DNA from: Cyanobacteria bacterium HKST-UBA02
GTDB taxonomy: Bacteria; Cyanobacteriota; Vampirovibrionia; Obscuribacterales; Obscuribacteraceae
Length of the DNA stretch: 16,218 bases
Direction of reading: 5' to 3'
Assembly (NCBI GenBank): GCA_020431945.1
Contig: JAGQHH010000389.1
Location: 1 to 16,218, forward strand
The notes under the pieces are model-generated. The model had not been told where the DNA came from and made no database searches. It saw only the letters and a program-made list of their open reading frames with translations. Shown one piece after another: positions 1-6,310 of the stretch; within the stretch, counting starts at the first letter, position 1, and each line of letters starts with the position of its first letter. A program made the translations under genes and the position numbers.

Positions 1-2
1 GG

Positions 3-599
3 AAAGTCTCTCTTCATGAGCTTGCCACGGTCAAAGCCCGCTCTTTCGGTCGCACGCTCATCAAGCATGCAGCCGATATAGCCTTCGAGCTCGACATCTC
101 ATCCTGCTCTCGGCCCGCCAACGAAGTCTGGTTTGCCACCAGCGGAAATACCAGCTCCTTCAAGATTGGTCATCTGAGGGTCAGGTTCAAACCGACATGT
201 CTGAGGAGAATGACCATGGCCGACTCTTCATTCGGACAGGTGGTTCGAGCGCTTTGCTATCTGGGGCGGAAAAGGGTCTCTTCGCAAATGTTCCTGACAG
301 CGACAAAGAACCTCCGCGAGCCTATAGAGAAGCCGGCGGGTCATCCATTCTGGTATATGCCGGCCTGGCTTGCCGATATGTTCTATAGCCTCGGTCCCAG
401 ACCGGCACACCCGGCGGCCGCTGTGCGCGAAAGTACCATCCTCTACATTGCCGATTCCAGAACTCCGGACAACGTCTTCAACCAGACACTCCTGATCTCG
501 CTTGCTCCCCGGGCTCCCGGCTCGATGGGGCTGGGCTTCCAGTACCAGAAGTCGGCGCTATCCCGCGCCCGGGAGCCGTGTCCCAGGAAGTGGCCATGA
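3..599 (+). CDS. DUF6088/AbiEi-like antitoxin, C-terminal part (5' end outside window)
   Basis: The reading frame is open from the left edge with no stop until 597-599, so the N-terminal part lies outside the window. The visible residues resemble the C-terminal half of DUF6088-type proteins, which are related to AbiEi antitoxins of type IV toxin-antitoxin systems. The pattern is a helix with the A-x-x-L-x-I-S type sequence AFELDISSCSRP, then a strand-rich part with ATSGNTSSFKIGHLRV, then a helix with VVRALCYLGRKRV, and finally a PAWL segment (up to about position 385). In the family such proteins neutralise or repress a partner nucleotidyltransferase toxin; no toxin gene is visible, and any partner would lie to the left. 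The last ~70 codons (about 390-599) show no family resemblance. For 157 bases they run antisense to the hydrolase gene, which suggests the original stop was lost. The homology was judged by eye from a partial protein, so the family call is moderate. Confidence 0.5.
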   Translation, partial: KVSLHELATVKARSFGRTLIKHAADIAFELDISSCSRPANEVWFATSGNTSSFKIGHLRVRFKPTCLRRMTMADSSFGQVVRALCYLGRKRVSSQMFLTATKNLREPIEKPAGHPFWYMPAWLADMFYSLGPRPAHPAAAVRESTILYIADSRTPDNVFNQTLLISLAPRAPGSMGLGFQYQKSALSRAREPCPRKWP

Positions 600-1204
600 A
601 CGTCTGCAAGCAGAAGATTCTTTCCGTAAGCTGCCGTGGTCCTGATGAAATCGTTGTACTGGTGGAAATAATCCAGATCGAAATTGCCCCAGGTCTTCTG
701 CCCGCCACCCGGCATCATGCCCGTTCCATCGGTGGGATCGTACACCGTTGTGAGCACCAGAGTAATATCTGATATCGAAGAGAGACACATCGAGAGAATG
801 CAGTCGAAGCGCACCCGCAATTCCTCGAGCTCGTGAGCGAAAAATGCCTTTCGATCCGAGTGGGACGCTCCTCTCAGGTGTAGATTGAGCAAGTCGTTGC
901 CGCCGATTGTAAGGGTGGCCAGAACCCGCTTGCCGGCATGAACCGAAATCGATCCGGAGCGCTCCAGCAGATCGCTGGTCGTGGCACCATCGAATGTGTA
1001 ATTGAAAAACTCGATTCCCGGTTGAAGGTTGGCCAGATCACGCCCTTCGAATTCTGGCCAGATCTGAGAGTCATTTTTGTAGAGCAAAGAGGCAGCGCCC
1101 ACCAGACGCTCTTCCTCTACGGTGTCACCCAGGTCGTAGAAAGGATAGGAGTCGATGCTCATCGAATCGCCGAGTGCCAGATATACCTCGAACCTAGGAG
1201 CCAT
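443..1204 (-). CDS. SGNH/GDSL-type hydrolase-like protein
   Basis: This 253-residue protein has hallmarks of the SGNH/GDSL esterase-lipase superfamily. Block I is LGDSMSID near residues 11-18, with Ser14 as candidate nucleophile. Block II is FDGAT (71-75) and block III is IGGNDLL (100-106), with Asn103 for the oxyanion hole. Family members hydrolyse esters in lipids, sugars or other small molecules; the substrate here is unknown. No signal peptide is visible, so a cytoplasmic location is likely. The usual block V D-x-x-H is not evident: the matching region reads SPIEPGARGASEIR (225-238), with Glu228 where the His is normally found. The ATG start is preceded by a GGTGAG-like ribosome site (1209-1214 on the opposite strand). 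A perfect TATAAT lies 34 bases upstream. The gene reads leftward and its 3' end overlaps the antitoxin-like frame. The superfamily is fairly secure; catalytic competence is not. Confidence 0.75.
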   Translation of the reverse strand: MAPRFEVYLALGDSMSIDSYPFYDLGDTVEEERLVGAASLLYKNDSQIWPEFEGRDLANLQPGIEFFNYTFDGATTSDLLERSGSISVHAGKRVLATLTIGGNDLLNLHLRGASHSDRKAFFAHELEELRVRFDCILSMCLSSISDITLVLTTVYDPTDGTGMMPGGGQKTWGNFDLDYFHQYNDFIRTTAAYGKNLLLADVHGHFLGHGSRARDSADFWYWKPSPIEPGARGASEIRSVWLKTLSGVLESAM

Positions 1205-1238
1205 GGATTCTCACCCGCGACATTGCTCTGACCAGAGT

Positions 1239-1244
1239 ATTATA
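1239..1244 (-). promoter_or_regulatory. Candidate -10 box for the SGNH hydrolase gene
   Basis: Read leftward, the hexamer is a perfect TATAAT. It sits 34 bases before the hydrolase start codon, which would give an untranslated leader of about 25-30 bases. No good -35 hexamer lies 16-18 bases upstream. It may therefore be a weak or activated promoter, or a chance match in the A+T-rich gap. Confidence 0.4.
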
Positions 1245-1334
1245 AAGCGGGAGACGCTGGAGACGCATCACAGCCTGGGATGACGCGAAAAGAGAGAATC
1301 TCAAGGTTTTCTTCTAAGACCTCAGCACCACCGG

Positions 1335-1486
1335 TATATCCCTGGTCGGTCCGCTGGCCGGTGCCGCTCTTCCCCATCGATCACCTGCTGGCAAGCCCGG
1401 ATTTCTCCGTCGTGGAGCGCCGGACCCTCGAGCCTGTGGGCTCGGATCATCTGCCTGTCTGGGTGGTTCTCAGCCTGGACAATTAG
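1335..1486 (+). pseudogene. Remnant of an endonuclease/exonuclease/phosphatase (EEP) family gene
   Basis: The frame ending at the TAG at 1484-1486 encodes the typical C-terminal end of an EEP-superfamily protein. It has PLFPIDHLLASPDF, matching the I-D-H-hydrophobic motif, followed about 20 residues later by GSDHLPVWVVLSL, matching the catalytic S-D-H-x-P motif. Everything N-terminal to this is absent: the catalytic Glu, Asp and Asn motifs, which in an intact protein take up 200 or more residues. The frame does extend left to the stop at 1229-1231, and an in-frame ATG at 1280 could start a 68-codon frame. The residues before about 1335 do not look like EEP sequence, and there is no convincing ribosome site. 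I read this as the tail of a deleted gene. The motif match is clear, while the claim that it is non-functional is inference. Confidence 0.6.
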
Positions 1487-1546
1487 GATTTTTCTCTAAC
1501 ATTGAGGCTCAGGGCCCGGGACATATGTAAGATATAGCTTTCGGTA

Positions 1547-1580
1547 TCCGGCTGGTGGGCTGAGTCCGCCTGAAGCCGGA
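1547..1580 (+). promoter_or_regulatory. GC-rich hairpin upstream of the acyl-CoA synthetase gene
   Basis: Perfect 7-base arms, TCCGGCT (1547-1553) and AGCCGGA (1574-1580), enclose a 20-base loop in which GGGC and GTCC could form a small inner stem. A T-rich tract (1585-1591) follows four bases later. It could act as a weak intrinsic terminator for the decayed gene to the left or as a leader structure for the synthetase gene starting at 1617. I see no match to a known riboswitch, and no convincing -35/-10 pair in 1487-1616. Confidence 0.35.
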
Positions 1581-1616
1581 CAAGTTCTTTTCGTACATAG
1601 TCAAGAGGTCTTATCG

Positions 1617-3590
1617 ATGAGCATGACACTGGCAGACGTAATCTGGAAACCCCAGGGCAAATACCTCGAAACCCGCGTAGTGGATTTCATGAAGAGCCAG
1701 GGCATCGAAGACTGGCGCCAGTTGATCAAGCGCTCCACCGAAGACACCGACTGGTTCTGGACCGAAGCTCTCAAATATATGGGCTTCAAGTGGACCCGGG
1801 ACTATGACCGGATAATGGACGACTCGAAAGGATTTCCCCACACCAACTGGTTCGTCGGCGGCAAGCTCAATATCGTCGACAACGTCCTGGACTGGCATCA
1901 GACAAAAGGCCAGAAACTGGGGGCGCGAGTCAGTGTCGGAGCCGATCACCCGGCTCTTATCTGGGAAGGCGAAAACAAGAAGGCCCGCAAACTATCCTAC
2001 GGCGAGCTCAATGAGATGGTCTCCCGCACAGCCGGACTGCTCAAATCCCTGGGTGTAAAACCTGGTGATGCCGTTGGACTCTATATGCCGATGATACCAG
2101 AGGTAGTGGCAGCGCTTTTCGCCTGCTTCAAGATCGGTGCGGTGGCTGTTCCGGTATTCAGCGGCTTCGGCGCCCAGGCTCTGGCAGCCAGACTGGAAGA
2201 CAGCGAGGCACGGGTTCTGATCACCGCCGATGGCGGCTCCCGGAGAGGCAAGCTCGTCGAGATCAAGAAAGACGTGGATGAGGCAGCTGCAACCCTTCCG
2301 GGGCTCGAGCATATCATCGTCGTCAAGCACATGGAAAATGCCGTCAAAATGGCCGAAGGCAGAGATATCTGGTTCGCCGAGTCCATCGCTGCGGTGGAGC
2401 CGGCGGAGACCATAGCGGACCTCGATGCCGAGCACCCCTCCATGTACCTCTATACTTCCGGCACGACCGGCAAGCCTAAAGGCACCGTGCATACCCATGG
2501 CGGAGCCATGGCGCAGATCGCCAAAGAGTTGGGCTTCTGCTTCGACGTCCAGACCGACGACGTTTTCTTCTGGGTCACCGACATCGGCTGGATGATGGGT
2601 CCCTGGGAGATGATCGGAGTTTATTTCTGGGGAGGCACCCTGGTCATCTTCGAAGGTGCTCCTGACTTTCCCGAGCCGGACCGGATCTGGCAGATTGTCG
2701 AAACTCACAAGGTCAGCACCCTGGGAATCAGCCCCACCGCCATCCGTGCACTTCGCAAATACGGAGAGGAATGGGTAAGCAAACGTGATATGTCCAGCAT
2801 CCGCCTGCTCGGCTCCACCGGCGAGCCCTGGGACGAGGACAGCTATATGTGGACCTTCGAGAAAATCGGTCAGAAACGCTGCCCGATCATGAACATCTCC
2901 GGGGGAACCGAAATCGTCGGCGGTCTGCTCACCCCGCTGCCGGTGATGCCCCTGAAGCCCTGCTCCCTGGGCGGACCCGGACTGGGCATGGATATCGACG
3001 TCTTCGACGAGTCCGGCAAGAGTGTCAAGAACGAAATCGGTCACCTGGTCTGCAAAAAGCCCGGACCTTCGATGACCAAGTCTTTCCTCAAGGATGACGA
3101 GCGCTATATCGACACCTATTTCAGCAAATACGAAGGAGTCTGGTATCACGGCGACTGGGCCAAGGTCGACGAAGACGGCTCCTGGTTCCTGTTCGGGCGG
3201 TCCGACGACACCATCAAAGTTGCCGGCAAACGTGTCGGTCCCGGAGAGGTCGAGTCGGTCCTAGTGGAGCACGCCAACGTCGCCGAGGCTGCCGTCATCG
3301 GCGTTCCTCACGAGGTCAAGGGCGAGGCTCTGGTCTGCTTCGTAGTCCTCATGCCGGGTTGCGAAGAAACCCCCGAGCTCACCGATGACCTGCGCAAACT
3401 GGTGGGGCACAAACTCGGTCCGGTTATGAGACCGGAGCGAATCCACACCGTCGCTGCTCTGCCCAAGACCCGCTCCGGAAAGATTGTCCGCAAATCTATC
3501 CGGAACACCTATGTCGGAGACGGACCGGGAGACACCGCCTCGGTGGAGAACCCGGATGCCCTGGATCTGATCGCCAGCCTCAAGGGCTGA
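1617..3590 (+). CDS. Acetyl-CoA synthetase-like AMP-forming acyl-CoA ligase
   Basis: This 657-residue protein has the length and order of the acetyl-CoA synthetase family. An ACAS_N-type region runs to about residue 105, with DWFWTEALKYMGFKW near 45-60. The ATP-binding A3 loop is YTSGTTGKPKGTVHTHGG (279-296). The hinge and C-terminal domain follow, including FGRSDDTIKVAGKRVGPGEVE. Near the end PKTRSGKIVRK carries Lys622, the catalytic lysine that is commonly regulated by acetylation in Acs. Such enzymes adenylate a carboxylic acid with ATP and transfer the acyl group to CoA in the cytoplasm. One motif departs from true Acs: the aromatic W-W-Q-T-E is replaced by S-G-G-T-E (428-432). The tryptophan that restricts Acs to acetate is therefore a glycine here, and a substrate larger than acetate is plausible. 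The start has an AGAGG ribosome site at about 1604-1608. The gene stands alone and ends at a strong terminator. Family is secure; substrate is not. Confidence 0.9.
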   Translation: MSMTLADVIWKPQGKYLETRVVDFMKSQGIEDWRQLIKRSTEDTDWFWTEALKYMGFKWTRDYDRIMDDSKGFPHTNWFVGGKLNIVDNVLDWHQTKGQKLGARVSVGADHPALIWEGENKKARKLSYGELNEMVSRTAGLLKSLGVKPGDAVGLYMPMIPEVVAALFACFKIGAVAVPVFSGFGAQALAARLEDSEARVLITADGGSRRGKLVEIKKDVDEAAATLPGLEHIIVVKHMENAVKMAEGRDIWFAESIAAVEPAETIADLDAEHPSMYLYTSGTTGKPKGTVHTHGGAMAQIAKELGFCFDVQTDDVFFWVTDIGWMMGPWEMIGVYFWGGTLVIFEGAPDFPEPDRIWQIVETHKVSTLGISPTAIRALRKYGEEWVSKRDMSSIRLLGSTGEPWDEDSYMWTFEKIGQKRCPIMNISGGTEIVGGLLTPLPVMPLKPCSLGGPGLGMDIDVFDESGKSVKNEIGHLVCKKPGPSMTKSFLKDDERYIDTYFSKYEGVWYHGDWAKVDEDGSWFLFGRSDDTIKVAGKRVGPGEVESVLVEHANVAEAAVIGVPHEVKGEALVCFVVLMPGCEETPELTDDLRKLVGHKLGPVMRPERIHTVAALPKTRSGKIVRKSIRNTYVGDGPGDTASVENPDALDLIASLKG

Positions 3591-3618
3591 GAGCGTTAAG
3601 AAATTCGCTGGATAATCG

Positions 3619-3651
3619 AAAGAGGCTGCCCTTGACTGTGGCAGCCTCTTT
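3619..3651 (+). terminator. Intrinsic terminator after the acyl-CoA synthetase gene
   Basis: A perfect 12-base stem, AAAGAGGCTGCC (3619-3630) and GGCAGCCTCTTT (3640-3651), encloses a 9-base loop and begins 28 bases after the stop codon. The 3' arm ends in TTT but no long T-run follows, so termination efficiency is uncertain. Confidence 0.8.
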
Positions 3652-3886
3652 CATGAAGAACCGAGCGGTCCTTCCGCTCACCAGGGGCTGCATTTACTCG
3701 ATGTCCGGCTCACCGTATAAACCCGGTAGCGGGCCTCTTAAGAATCGGATACTGTGAATTTAACCGGATCTTGTGAGACTAATCACAGCCTGTGGGTAAA
3801 TCTTTAAGAGTGGAGCTCTCGATCGCCCCACTCAGTCGACCAAACGAGCAGAGGCTCGGGAAACATCGTCGGTCAGAGATCAGAAA
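3652..3886 (+). other. Non-coding region between the synthetase and membrane-protein genes
   Basis: No credible gene is present here. A small perfect hairpin, GAGCGG (3663-3668) with CCGCTC (3674-3679) and a 5-base loop, lacks a T-run. A CRP-type palindrome lies at 3772-3787 and an isolated TGTGA half-site at 3753-3757, 19 bases upstream of the first palindrome arm. No clear -35/-10 pair could be assigned. The region probably serves as leader and promoter for the gene at 3887. Confidence 0.5.
3772..3787 (+). promoter_or_regulatory. CRP/FNR-family binding-site candidate
   Basis: The sequence TGTGA-GACTAA-TCACA is an exact match to the core TGTGA-N6-TCACA recognised by cAMP receptor protein in enterobacteria and by the related SyCRP1 in cyanobacteria. 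It lies about 100 bases ahead of the start of the membrane-protein gene at 3887. Whether it activates or represses cannot be told, because the -10/-35 elements are unclear. The regulator is not in the window. Confidence 0.5.
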
Positions 3887-4966
3887 ATGGCTACAAACGG
3901 CAAACTCCCGGACGAAAAGGCAAGAGCTATTATCGCCAACCCCTCCGCCTCAGAGAAAGAATGGCTGGCAGCCTGCACGATCATGGATCAGAAGACCGAC
4001 CTTCCGGCGGCTCCCCGGGACCTGCCGGCCTGGGTGGGTTTGCCCTGGTCGATGCTGGTTAGCGCCACTGGAGCAGCCGGCGGTCTCATGCTTTTCGTGA
4101 TGCTCACTTATGCATCCCATATGACCCTGCTCACACTGGTTCCGGGTTTCTATCCCGAGGCGATGATGACCTATGTCGTGGCCTTCCTGGCTATGCCTGC
4201 GATTATCTTCAACACCCTGTTCACCTACCAGAAACATCTCTGGCAGGGAGGCAGGCTCTGGACCGGCGTTCAGGCTTCCATAGTCACTGCTGCCGCCTTC
4301 TCGCCTCTGGTTGTCGGTCTGATCATGACCGGCACTCTGCCCCCGGTCACCGACTTTCTGACCCTCTCGGCCATCGGGCTGGGTTTGATGGCGACTTCTC
4401 TGGGCGCCACCGTTCTGGCTAACCGGGTGATCAAAAACCTCGACGGAACCATCGGGGCCAACCGGATCATCCCTTACTCCAGGGCAGCTTTCTGCACGCC
4501 GACGGTGATATTCGCCGGGCTCTCTCTATTCAGCCTGGTCAACCCGGCTTTCTATCTTGGCGGACCACAGTGGCTCCTGGCTGCAGCTGTCCTGAGCGGT
4601 GGCACCTATCTGGTCTGCCGCAAGAACAGAAGCTTCAAGACCAGCACCAGCCTTCAACTCGCCGCTGCTACCTGGAACCCCTTCCTGCTCGGTATCGGTC
4701 TTCTGGTCCCGCTTCTGGCTGCCAATTCGATCCTGGGGCTGGTGATGGGGAGCTATTTTGCCGTCTCTTTCGTAGATGTCCTGGCCACCGGTCTACTCAT
4801 CACCCTCGGTCTGAGTTTCCCGGCAGTTGGGGCATTGATTGCCACCAGACAGCTTCGCAGGGAGCAGGAGCTCGAGCTTCATCATGTTCCGCAGCTGCAT
4901 GCGCAGTCTTACAGCTCAGGGTCCGGATCGAGCTCGATCCCCAAGCTCAATAAAGAAACCGCCTGA
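3887..4966 (+). CDS. Multi-pass membrane protein of unknown function
   Basis: I do not recognise this 359-residue protein. A hydrophilic N-terminus of about 50 residues is followed by roughly eight hydrophobic segments, near residues 54-78, 90-112, 124-148, 153-178, 197-218, 221-238, 253-275 and 278-305. A last segment of about 20 hydrophobic residues around 308-325 may make a ninth. The C-terminus is polar, with EQELELHHVPQLHAQ and a Ser/Gly-rich stretch SSGSGSSS. Small loops carry a few charges, for example RVIKNLDGTIGANR and RKNRSFK. No signature motif of a transporter, kinase or protease is visible. It stands alone between a terminator and the convergent ftsY gene, whose stop is only 10 bases away. 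A CRP-type palindrome upstream suggests nutrient- or redox-dependent control. The ATG start has only a weak purine-rich upstream stretch (AGAGATCAGAAA). Membrane location is confident; any role would be a guess. Confidence 0.8.
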   Translation: MATNGKLPDEKARAIIANPSASEKEWLAACTIMDQKTDLPAAPRDLPAWVGLPWSMLVSATGAAGGLMLFVMLTYASHMTLLTLVPGFYPEAMMTYVVAFLAMPAIIFNTLFTYQKHLWQGGRLWTGVQASIVTAAAFSPLVVGLIMTGTLPPVTDFLTLSAIGLGLMATSLGATVLANRVIKNLDGTIGANRIIPYSRAAFCTPTVIFAGLSLFSLVNPAFYLGGPQWLLAAAVLSGGTYLVCRKNRSFKTSTSLQLAAATWNPFLLGIGLLVPLLAANSILGLVMGSYFAVSFVDVLATGLLITLGLSFPAVGALIATRQLRREQELELHHVPQLHAQSYSSGSGSSSIPKLNKETA

Positions 4967-4976
4967 ACCAGAGAAT

Positions 4977-6275
4977 TTAGAACAGGGCTTCCACGAAGAG
5001 CTCCGGCTCGAAATCCCGCAGATCGTCGATCTGCTCGCCGAGCCCGATGAGCTTCACCGGTATCTTAAGATCCCGGGCTATGCTGAAGACGATGCCACCT
5101 TTGGCGGTGCCATCCAGTTTGGTCAGTACTACACCGGTCAGAGCGCAGACCTCGGTGAAGACCCGTGCTTGCTGGAGCCCGTTCTGTCCGGTGGAAGCAT
5201 CGAGAACGAGAAGGGACTCGAGGGGGAGACCGGCGCCATGCTTATCGATGACCGAACGGATTTTGCGCAGCTCGTTCATCAGGTCTGTCTTGTTGTGCAG
5301 CCTGCCGGCAGTGTCGATGACAAGACAATCGTAATTCTCTTCGCGAGCCCGGGCGATCGCTTTGAAAACAACGGCGCCGGGGTCCGAGCCGTCTTCGAGT
5401 CTAACGATATCGACACCGGCGCGCTGCGACCAGATTTCGAGCTGAGACTCGGCAGCAGCCCTGAATGTGTCGCCTGCGGCCATGAGGACCCGCTTGCCCT
5501 CCTTCTTGAAACGCCAGCAAAGCTTGCCGATACTTGTGGTCTTGCCGGTGCCGTTCACTCCGACAATCAGATAGATATTCACCGATCCCGGCTTGTATTC
5601 GACTCTCGATGAAGGAGCCGACTTCAGAATGCTGGCGAATTCGCCTTTGAGGAATTCCATCACCTGATGCGGGCTCCAGTTTTCGCCCTTGACCCTGGCT
5701 TTCAGATGATTGACCACGGTCTCGGCGTTCTCGAGACCGATATCGGCCTTGATCAGCTTTTCCTCGAGGTTTTCCAGGTAGTCCTCGTCGATGGCAATCA
5801 GGCGCTGTGGCTCATGTTTCTCCGGTCTTGCCGGAATAGTCGCCACTGACTTCGGTTCAGGAGCGGGTACGGGAGCCTGTTCCTGGATATGTTCTCTGAC
5901 ATGCTCCGGGGCATGCTCCTGTCTGTCCGGTGCCGGCTCATCCAATTGAATCGTGACAGGCTCGAGAATCGGCTCGCTCCCGAGCTCGACAGCCGGCTGA
6001 GGCTGAGGCTCTGGTTGAGGTTGAGGTTGAGGTTGAGGTTGAGGTTCTGATTCTGGTTCAGGCTGAGACTGAGCGCTCACCATATCCGGTGCAAAACTCA
6101 GAGCAGCTTGATCCGGAGCTTGATCCGGAGCTTGATCCGCAACTTGATCCGGAGCTTGATCCAGCTCTTCGCTGCCTACCGACTCTTGAATGGCAGACTT
6201 GGTTTTAGCCAGAGCCGACTTCAGCTTGCCGACGGTGGATCCCCACCATCCTTTCTTCTCACCTTCTTCACTCAT
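4977..6275 (-). CDS. ftsY: Signal recognition particle receptor FtsY
   Basis: FtsY is the SRP-receptor GTPase that docks ribosome-nascent-chain complexes at the inner membrane. All SRP-GTPase motifs are present in this 432-residue protein. They are the P-loop GVNGTGKTT (239-247), DTFRAAA (269-275), DTAGR (321-325), TKLDGTAKGG (385-394), and the closing GLGEQIDDLRDFEP (411-424). The first 35 residues include GWWGSTVGKLKSALAKTKSA, which resembles the membrane-binding first helix of the N domain. The rest of the N domain begins near residue 163 with DEDYLENLEEKL. Between them lies a ~125-residue acidic, Pro/Gln-rich linker of DQAP and QP repeats, encoded by tandem DNA repeats. In the FtsY proteins I know, the acidic A region precedes the whole N domain, so this placement is unusual. 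The ATG is supported by a GGAGG site (6283-6287, opposite strand). It lies 35 bases after nusB in a likely two-gene operon. Confidence 0.95.
   Translation of the reverse strand: MSEEGEKKGWWGSTVGKLKSALAKTKSAIQESVGSEELDQAPDQVADQAPDQAPDQAALSFAPDMVSAQSQPEPESEPQPQPQPQPQPEPQPQPAVELGSEPILEPVTIQLDEPAPDRQEHAPEHVREHIQEQAPVPAPEPKSVATIPARPEKHEPQRLIAIDEDYLENLEEKLIKADIGLENAETVVNHLKARVKGENWSPHQVMEFLKGEFASILKSAPSSRVEYKPGSVNIYLIVGVNGTGKTTSIGKLCWRFKKEGKRVLMAAGDTFRAAAESQLEIWSQRAGVDIVRLEDGSDPGAVVFKAIARAREENYDCLVIDTAGRLHNKTDLMNELRKIRSVIDKHGAGLPLESLLVLDASTGQNGLQQARVFTEVCALTGVVLTKLDGTAKGGIVFSIARDLKIPVKLIGLGEQIDDLRDFEPELFVEALF
6013..6042 (+). repeat. GGTTGA hexamer microsatellite inside ftsY
   Basis: Five perfect copies of GGTTGA sit within a degenerate stretch of about 6001-6060. 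On the coding (minus) strand they specify Gln-Pro pairs in the FtsY linker. The unit is a multiple of three, so slippage would change linker length without a frameshift. Confidence 0.9.
6105..6164 (+). repeat. 12-base tandem repeat inside ftsY
   Basis: Five copies of AGCTTGATCCGG, with a few substitutions in copies 3 to 5, encode the DQAP-type tetrapeptides in the N-terminal linker of FtsY. As with the hexamer repeat, copy-number change keeps the reading frame. Confidence 0.9.
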
Positions 6276-6310
6276 GCTGTCGCCTCCGCTCTGTCAATTG
6301 CTTTCGAGAA

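Noticed and set aside
1..1500. Complete toxin-antitoxin or defence island
   Set aside because: Only a partial antitoxin-like frame is present. No toxin, nuclease system or integrase is visible, so a full system cannot be claimed.
1992..3149. Long open frame (385 codons) on the minus strand opposite the acyl-CoA synthetase gene
   Set aside because: It lies wholly antisense to a clearly conserved enzyme gene and its product matches no family I know. Such frames are common in G+C-rich genes.
4839..5612. Plus-strand 257-codon frame opposite ftsY
   Set aside because: It overlaps the end of the membrane-protein gene and is antisense to the conserved FtsY GTPase domain; no protein family is evident.
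6001..6164. Possible CRISPR-like or mobile repeat array
   Set aside because: The repeats are 6- and 12-base tandem units without spacers, lie inside ftsY in frame and encode QP and DQAP peptides.
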